Origin: Schistosoma mansoni | Lineage: Eukaryota; Platyhelminthes; Trematoda; Strigeidida; Schistosomatidae | Length of the DNA: 64,000 nt | Assembly (NCBI RefSeq): GCF_000237925.1 | Contig: NW_017386087.1 | Location: forward strand, 186,001 to 250,000 | Direction: 5' to 3' | Shown: positions 49,701-58,700 of the stretch, in pieces | Layout: the number at the start of each line of letters is the position of its first letter | How positions within the stretch are numbered: position 1 is the first letter of the stretch | The notes under the pieces: generated by a model | The model's database searches: none | What the model was told of the DNA's origin: nothing | Seen by the model: only the letters and a program-made list of their open reading frames with translations | Translations under genes and position numbers: made by a program

Positions 49701-52700
49701 TTAGGTCGAAGGCCCCGATTGTGTCCCCTAAAATACCACCTGCTTCAGTCTAGGCACCCGGACAGTATCATAGCCCTCACACAAATCAAATGAGATTTGT
49801 GTGGCACATATATATCTAGTACCCGTTTGTACCAATATTTATGTGCTTAAATAAATAAAACTAAAAATTCTTTTCAGGTGAATTGACGTTGCTCACGTTA
49901 AGTAGCATATATATGTATATCGTGATTAAAATTCTTTTATTTTCCACAGGAACGATTACTAATTCACCCATACAGTAATACCTATCGCGCAGATCTGGTC
50001 AAATATTTAATGAGCCAAGGATTTAAGAGAGAAGATGCACATGCTGCGTTAATTGCCTCCAATATGGAACCAGATAAAGCTATAGTTGAATTACGGGAGC
50101 GTTACAGCACCAATAAGGCCATAAATGCCATGACACAACCTCCAGAGCTTAATCGTAATTATGGAGCTAATAGCGTTCAACACGTAACAAGAAACGGACC
50201 CATGCACCAGCTGTCGAATCATACGTCTTCATCACAGCTTGCACCTTCTGGAAATAACTCTTCGGTTTCTGCACAAAATCATCGTTTGAAGCAGTCAGGG
50301 TTGTGTGTGTCTACACAGAGTAATACAACTCAACTTTTATCTGTGCAACCAGTTCCTAACTCTCAATTCATGCGACAGCAAATTACACAACAGGTAATAT
50401 GTTCACTCCAAATTACTGCATTATATAATTGCATATGCGGTTATATCATGTCTACTTTATGTACAACACCGCTCTTTTAATCATACTTCCTTCAGCTGTT
50501 ATCCAATTACTGACTTATCTTTTGGACTAAATGTGCTTCTAGGATATCGATTTCCTAAATGATGCTTTTTCAAAATGTTTCCTTGATTTACTATTGATTT
50601 TATTGTGTGATCATTATATTTTATGTGCATTGAATAAATGACAGGCTCTAATCAGTGGACTGAGTCCATCTATTGGAGGTGAACTAACTAGTTTATTTAA
50701 ATCGTTTAGTTTGTTGGATCGCCAAGTCTAGGCCTGAATATTCAACCGTTTTATTCAGTAAGATTAAGACCTCACTGAATTAAAGATTCAAAATTTCGAC
50801 CACTTTGTTAACTGTCTGAACGCTGTTCTGTTATAGTTTTTTGATATGCTTTGAATTAACGTATTATCTGTACGTCTTTAGTTTATAAAATTAGCTCAAG
50901 CTTCATAGGTTTTATTTCCTGTATCTTGGTATCTGACTAACTGATTAACCCTCTCAGTGTGACCTTCAACTTAAACATTTTGACCTACTGGTTTTACTTA
51001 AAACCTCGACCGTAGCTACTACCTTGACGTGGTGGTCGAGCTTGCCTGTCGTGATGACCCAACCGAGCTATATTGACTCGAACATATGTTCTTGTAGGTT
51101 CTACCATGTCAGGCAGGTCGATTGGAGAACGGTAAGACTATAAGCAGCAACTCAAGGTCTGATGGCGAAGTCGTACTGCTGACTGTAGAGGGGTGTGACA
51201 TCAGTAATGTGTTTCCCTCGGACAACCAGCATCTGCAGTGATGCTGCCTTCTTACAAGGAATGAAGGGGTTAGAAAAGGTTGACCCTGAAAATGTCACGC
51301 CTCACCTTACCTCACGGATTTCCGGCGGTAAGGTCCTTTGAAGAACGCAGCTAACACGTCAGAAATCCCCCACAAAAAGGCCGTGCATGACCGGCCTGAA
51401 GCAGTTGTCCCTTGGGCACTGCGGTCACGCTCCCAGGTCATTAAGACCACTTCTAATCCAATTTTCTTTTCAGGTACCTCTACAAGAACCCTTCCACGGC
51501 GTGGGCAGCCGGGAAGTGATATTAGCCCTCATACCCGTAACTGCACACGAGACCAAGTTGGTCACATTCTAATCCTTCCTACACCTAATAACTCTTATCT
51601 CCACGACTAACCCTTCCCACGTCCTTCTATCACCTCGCACCTCTAGGGCAAACGATTTGAGTACACGGAACGTTATTCCCGGTCTCCTGAAACCACGCTG
51701 TAAACTACATGTAGGAACTTTTAACGTCCGAACATAATGCCAAATGGGACAACAGGCCTCCTTAGCTAGGACTTTAGAATCTCGCACCATCAATTTGTGC
51801 TGCGTCTCCGAAACGCGCATACAAGATCCGTGTAGCGTCATTCATTTGACCTCACTATGTCATAATAAAGAACCATCTCGATACACGCTTGATTTATCTG
51901 GAAGTCCTGATGCTGCTCCCCGTGGCCTCGCTGGAGTAGGTATAGCATTAAATCCTAGGGCAGAACTAGCTCTTTTAGACTGGATTCCAGTAGACAGTCG
52001 TCTATGCGCTGTCCGACTAAACGGATCAGTAAGGACTGGGAAAGATAGGGAAACTCGTCGTTGCCTCTTCGTCGTCTCTGCCTACTCTCCCACTGACTGC
52101 AGCTCAGATGATATAAAAGATGAGTTTTACAGGAAACTTTTCGACCTTCTCCGAAAAGCTAGGCGTTCTGATGTAGTAATAGTGGCTGGTGACTTCAATG
52201 CTCAAGTAGGTAAACTAAGCGATAGGGAAAGACACCTGGGTGTGGATCTCATGGTGTCGTGGCTCAAAGGATAGATAATGGCGACCGTCTGTTGCAGCTA
52301 TGCTCAGATAACCGTCTGTTTCTTGCAAATACTAACTTTAAGCATAAGGAAAAACATCTTTTGCCATGGCGACCCCCGAATTCGTCCCAACGTTTGACCC
52401 AACTAGATCACATCGCTATCAGCCACCAGTGCAGGGGCTCGATAGAAGACTGTCGCTCATTCTGGAGCACATGTTTAGACTCAGATCATGCTATAGTGCG
52501 TGCACGTATCTGTCTGCAGGGAAACCTCTCAGGGTTCTACTTAATGGTAGGCAAGCTAAGAATGTATTTCAGGAACAACTAGAAAAACAGTTAGGCAGCC
52601 ATGTAAGTTGTACCCACCCCGAGGCAGCGTGGAATGACATTCGAAAAGCTGTGGAAACAGCAGTGATAACTGCTAGCATGATAAACCATAAGGTTAGGGA

Positions 52701-55700
52701 GAAACATTGGATCTCAACAGCATCTACCGCACTGATAGATGCTCGAAAACTCTTCCCATCTGGCTGTAAACATAACGAAAAGCGGAGTCAACTTAAGCAC
52801 AGGCTAATAAGAAGCCTACTCGATGATCGCGAACAGTGGTGGGTAGCGAAAGCAAGAGAGATGGAAAAGACAGCGGCAATAGGTAACAGTAGACAACTGT
52901 TCAGACTTGTTAAAGAAACCGGTATTAGGAACTCAACTATCTCAGATAAAGTTGGACATATCATTCATTCTCAATCCAGGAGATTGGATCGATGGGCAGA
53001 ACACTAGGGATCAGTTCAACTGGCCTTCGGCTACACTTTAGTTACCCACGATCCCCAGTCGTTTTGAATGGCAAGTTAATGTAAATCCTCCCACTCTTTA
53101 CGAGGTGGAAAAAGCTATAGAAAATCTGAAGCGAGGAAGGGCAGTAGGCTCTGACAGGTTTACTCCTGAGATTTTTAAGGATGGTGGTCCAGTACTAGCA
53201 GCGAGATTGACTGAGTTCTTGGGTTGAATCTGAGAACTGGACGTAATTCCATCTGACTGGTCCCAATCACTGACTGTGCCAGTCTATAAGAAAGGACAAA
53301 AGTCCTCTTGTGACAATCACAGAGGGATCAGTTTGACTAATATAGTGTCTAAAACATTAGCTTCAATAATACTTGGACGCCTAACCAAAGCTCGTGAAGA
53401 GCAGACTAGAGAAAACCAGACTGGTTTTCGACCTGGACGTGGTTGCATAGACCAGATATTCACTCTACGTCAGGTCCTAGAACATAGACATACATTCAGA
53501 CGTCCCACAATAGTAGTATTTCTTGACCTTAAGGCGGCATTTGACTCTGTTGATCATGAGGTTCCATGGCAATGTTTGTCACTGAAAGGAGTACCAAAGA
53601 AGTACATTAACCTTTTAAAGGCTCTCTACTCGAACACAACTGGTCGAGTTAGAGCCTATGGCGAACTGTCATCAGAATTGATTACCTCAATTGGTGTTCG
53701 TCAGGGCTGTTCACTCTCCCCATTTTTGTTTAATTTTGTCATCGACATGCCTTTAGAGATATCACTTTCATCATCTAAATCTCCAGGAGTTGAACTTTTA
53801 CCAGGAGGCTCACTTGTTGACTTAGAATACGCCGATGACATAGTTCTATTTGGTGAAGACGCTGACAAAATGCAGTCTTCTGACCACTATAAGCAACTAT
53901 GCAGGCATGTTCGGAATGCGATTCTCTCCCTCGAAGTGCAAAATGTTACTTCAGGATTGGGTCGCATCGACACCTGAACTAATGATAGGGAGTGAAGTAG
54001 TTGAGCGTATTGACCGCTTCACTTATCTTGCGAGTCTCATCAGCCCTTGTGGTCTGGTGTGTGACGAAATCTCAGCACGGATACAGAAGGCTCGTCTAGC
54101 TCTCGCCAACTTGCGTCATTTATGGCGTAAGCGAGATATTCGTCTAGCAACCAAAGGACGGGTTTACTACGCAACAGTTCGTTCCGTCCTACTTTATGTC
54201 AGTGAAACATGGCCAAGAAGAGTAGAGGACATTCGTAGGCTACTAGTATTCGATCATAGGTGTCTTCGAAGAATTGCTCGTATATCCTGAAACCACCGAG
54301 CCAGTAATGCAGTTGTTAGGAAACGGGTACTACGTAGGAATGGCAAGTAAGCCCCCGAATGCCCTGGTATGGCCGAGAGTGGGGAGAGTCCGCTCTCCCT
54401 CTCGAAATACTCTCACATGGCCATGCGTAATATAGCCTCTGCCAGGGAAGTCCTACTCACTGCCTTCTCGTGGCGGGGGTGTTGTATACGAAATTGAGAG
54501 GACGAAAAGCGAATATCTGGCGCTTTAACCGGGTTGGTGGGCACGGAAAGTCCACTTAGGGGAGTTGGAAAACCCTTATTCCAAACCAATGGTGCACATG
54601 GGCTCCAGTATCCTGAGGGAACGAATGACGTATGAATCAATTGTTGGTCACCGGCTACCATGGGAATGCATCGCCTCACGATGCTCCACTGCCTTGTAGA
54701 TCAGACCTTTAGGTGAAAGGCTCGGGGTGTGGCCCCCTAAGAAGACCACCTGCTTCAGTTTGGGCACCTGGGTAGTATCACAGTCCTCACACAAATCTCA
54801 TTTGATTTGTGTGGCGCATATGTATCTGGTACTTCCATGTACCAATATTTATGTGTATAAATAAATATAAATAAGGGATGGCAGATTTTTCACTCTTACT
54901 GTGACTGGGTCCGAGTTGCTATGAAACTTTTCACACCACAGTGAAAACAATTTATTCCTTAACTTTATTAAGTTACCTGAAACAAAATCCGTTGATTATG
55001 TTCTTCAATTTTTGTCACTCATTTGTACTCGAGGACTAATAGTATTTTTAATTTCCCTTTAGGTTCGATCAGCTTTAAACCTTTCCCTTCCAAGTCCGTT
55101 AGGTGTACAGACGAACGGAAGTGCCACAGTGGGAACTTGTGGTGGTTCGCTTTTGGGACAGCCTCCACCTCTTTCCTTATCAAGCGTTAATTCCAACATT
55201 CAAACTTCATCGTCCGCTAATCCACATTCAAGCACTAGCCTGCCAACTATTACTAGTTTATGTCCCATCAAAAATAGCCGTACATCGACTGGACCAATAT
55301 CTTTAAACCAAAACTCAACAAAAAGGTCGCCCCGTCAAATTTCGATCATAAACTCCATGATTGAATTGCAGAAAAAACATCAAGTGGGTAGGATTGATTC
55401 AAATTCATACGCCTATTTATTGCATTTCTTCCTGTTTGTTGTCATTAGGACCTAGAAATTCCACTCATCACTAATTTTATTTTTGGCTTACCAAATTCCT
55501 TTTACAATCCTAAAGCGAATTTCCTCCCGGGATGTGTTTCGAGTTACTGAATTTTTTGTCTAGTAGATACGAAATTGATTTGTGTAAAATTCTTGTCCTT
55601 GGCAAACCTTGACACAGAATGTTTGGTAGTTATTCCAAGGTTTTTGAAGATGTTGGGGATGCTAGATCCCCAGAAATAACTTGGTAAACGTCTTATTTTT

Positions 55701-58700
55701 GTAATTTCATTTGCGCGCCGAAAGCACCCATTTATACCCTCAGATTGTATTTCTCACTTAAAAGGACTTTAAATATCATTGGTTCGTCTCCTCTTTTAAT
55801 ACTCTATTTTGTGACATTTACCAAGGACATTTTTATATCGTATATGTACGCCTGAGTTGTGTGTTTGTTTGTTTGTGTTTCCAGGCTGTTTGTGGAATAT
55901 CTTTTTCCCTCGTCTGAATCTGGTCTTTTCTACTAGTTAGCAGGGCTGGGGGCACAGTCAATAATGTAGCTTATCCTGTTGTTGCTTTCCTGACTTTGGT
56001 TCCTTTCGCTGGTCTAGGTGATATCATAATCTCTTCAAATGTAGCAGAAGACTGTGTATCGATAACAAATATTCCAGCAACTGAATCACGAGAAGTGTGA
56101 ACTTTTTTAAAACAAATTGTATGGAACTGAAGAACCTACAGTTTCTTGAAGGTTCAAATGAAATATAATGATTGCCGACATAACCTCTTTTGTTTTTTCG
56201 TTACTGCAACCAGCCATTATCGAGCTATGACATTCTCAATTCAAGTAGTGACTTCTAGAAATACTCATGATTTAGATTAACCGTATGCACGTTTAAAAAT
56301 GTTACATTTCCCCAACCGGTGTTTATAATAAAAAATCTATATAACAACGCATGCTGAATAACTAATTTCGTCGGAAAAACACCCACTGAGCTGTATGTCT
56401 TGTGTTGAAATGATCTGATCTTGTTTCTTATCATCCTGATTACTCTTCTATTTTCTGCTTACAGAGTATTCAACATCAATTAAATATGTATCACAATAAC
56501 CCTGCCCTTCGTTCACAACCTCAGTATGCGGACGTACTTGTTGAACTTCAAGGTCAAATGCAACAAATTGAAACTCAATTACACGGAAAGCGAGCACAGC
56601 TTAACATAACTCGTACTCAAGATTCTGTAACACAAGCTGTAAAGACCCCTTTATTACCGACGAACGGTTAGTTGTTTATGAAAGGTATTTTTCTCAACTC
56701 CAACTGTTGTTTATACTTCATAAGGTCAGAATGATTGGTTTTGAATATTGTACACAAAATGCGCAACAAATGCAGGAAATTGACAAAATACCACAACTGG
56801 GACTATGATGTGTTCATATCGCAGATTCATCTGGTAATCAGAAGTATATTAGTCGTTCCATCCGAATTGTTTTACTTAAAGTAATCACCTCTTCCTCCTA
56901 GTCATCAATATAACGGATAAACAAGGTTTTTACTCCGAATAACGTTTCTACACGTGCTACCTGAACTAAACTTTTGTCACCTGATCAGTCATCTACTCAT
57001 AACCTGGCACTTGTGCATCGGTTCAAGTTGCCACACCATAACATAGCGAGATAATTCCAGTAGTAAAATCAGTGACTATAAGTGGTAGATGAAAAGATTG
57101 TTCACAGAAGATATGATCCGAGAAAATTAAATTGGTAGGGTAAAAATTGCTTTTAAGGTAATTGAGAGACTTAGGATCTAAGGGAAGACAAAGAGTAAAT
57201 GTACCTGCACCGTTGCGAACGATCCTGAGCCATATTGCCCAAAGTCTTCAATCATTGGTTACGATTATCACGGACAACAACCAGGTGATTTGTACCTTTC
57301 TACACGACTTAGTCCAACTGTCAGTGACTTCATGGACTGATATCACGTTCTAGTTCGGCCGCCCGTGGCTTTCTCTCAACCTATTCTTACACTGACTAGC
57401 ATCGCGTGTTGAGGTAGGCGGTGATCGGGCATACATGACACATCCTATACACCTCGGTAGATGAAGGTTCATTACCGCATCAACCGAATTGTAGGTATCA
57501 CTTTTCAGTCTATCAGCATTTCGAGTTTACGTACTAGATTAAAAACAAATTTTTGTCTTGTGTTTTGTTTGCTTTTTAGGTACCGATATTTCTGATAACT
57601 CGTTTCCTGCTATTGGAACATGGATTGCTCCTTCACCACATTGTGGTGAAAATTTCGATAAAAACATCATGGATGGATCAGGTATGTAAAATAAAATACT
57701 TTCTTTTCATCCTCAGTAACGTAAAAGTCCATGAAACACAGAATAGATCTCGTTGATTACTAAGCCGTCAAAATTCTATCAATTTTGTTTCACTACTGCA
57801 CTCATACTGGCGAGGTGACTAAATGCTCTATATAGCTTTTAAATTGTTTCCGTCGTTTACTAGAGTATGTATATATCAGATTTGTTAGTTCAACTTTTTG
57901 TTTAAATTCCGGCTTTCTCTAGGGTAATCCAACAGTGGGACAATTGTATATTCGATACATTACAAGTCGAAAATCTAGAGAAGCTGTCAGTCAATTGTTA
58001 AAAAGAAAAGTTAATCGAATATGGCTTGACATGATATCCAAGGACTGACGAGAACAACAGTGATACCTACCAACTATTTAAACAAAAAGGTTAATAAACA
58101 ATGGATTTTGGTGACGTTCACTGAATTGTTAGATTCTTGGATACTCATTCCTTCGGGCCCTAAACACGATGGGAAGTGAAGACAAGGCTCACTTGCGTCG
58201 CTTATGGTGTGGACTAGATGTTCGCCTGCCAACTAATGAGGGAATATACTCATCATTTCTATTTTACTTTGTGGTTGTGAAACGTGGCCTCTAAAGGTAG
58301 AGCATATTTGTCGGTTATTAGTATTGTACTATAGACGTTTTTGACGGATTACTTATATACATCGGAACCACTGAGTAGACCACGCTGAGGTTAGATGGAG
58401 GGTACTACGTAGGGATAACCATTCGGTTGATGCGGTAATGAACCTTCATCTACCGAGGTGTATAGGATGTGTCATGTATGCCCGATCACCGCCTACCTCA
58501 ACACGCGATGCTAGTCAGTGTAAGAATAGGTTGAGAGAAAGCCACGGGCGGCCGAACTAGAACGTGATATCAGTCCATGAAGTCACTGACAGTTGGACTA
58601 AGTCGTGTAGAAAGGTACAAATCACCTGGTTGTTGTCCGTGATAATCGTAACCAATGATTGAAGACTTTGGGCAATATGGCTCAGGATCGTTCGCAACGG

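Noticed and set aside
49474-54679. Conserved 61-88 codon minus frames in the SINE-like repeats
   Set aside because: The frames are broken in some copies and do not resemble a protein; conservation follows the DNA repeat.
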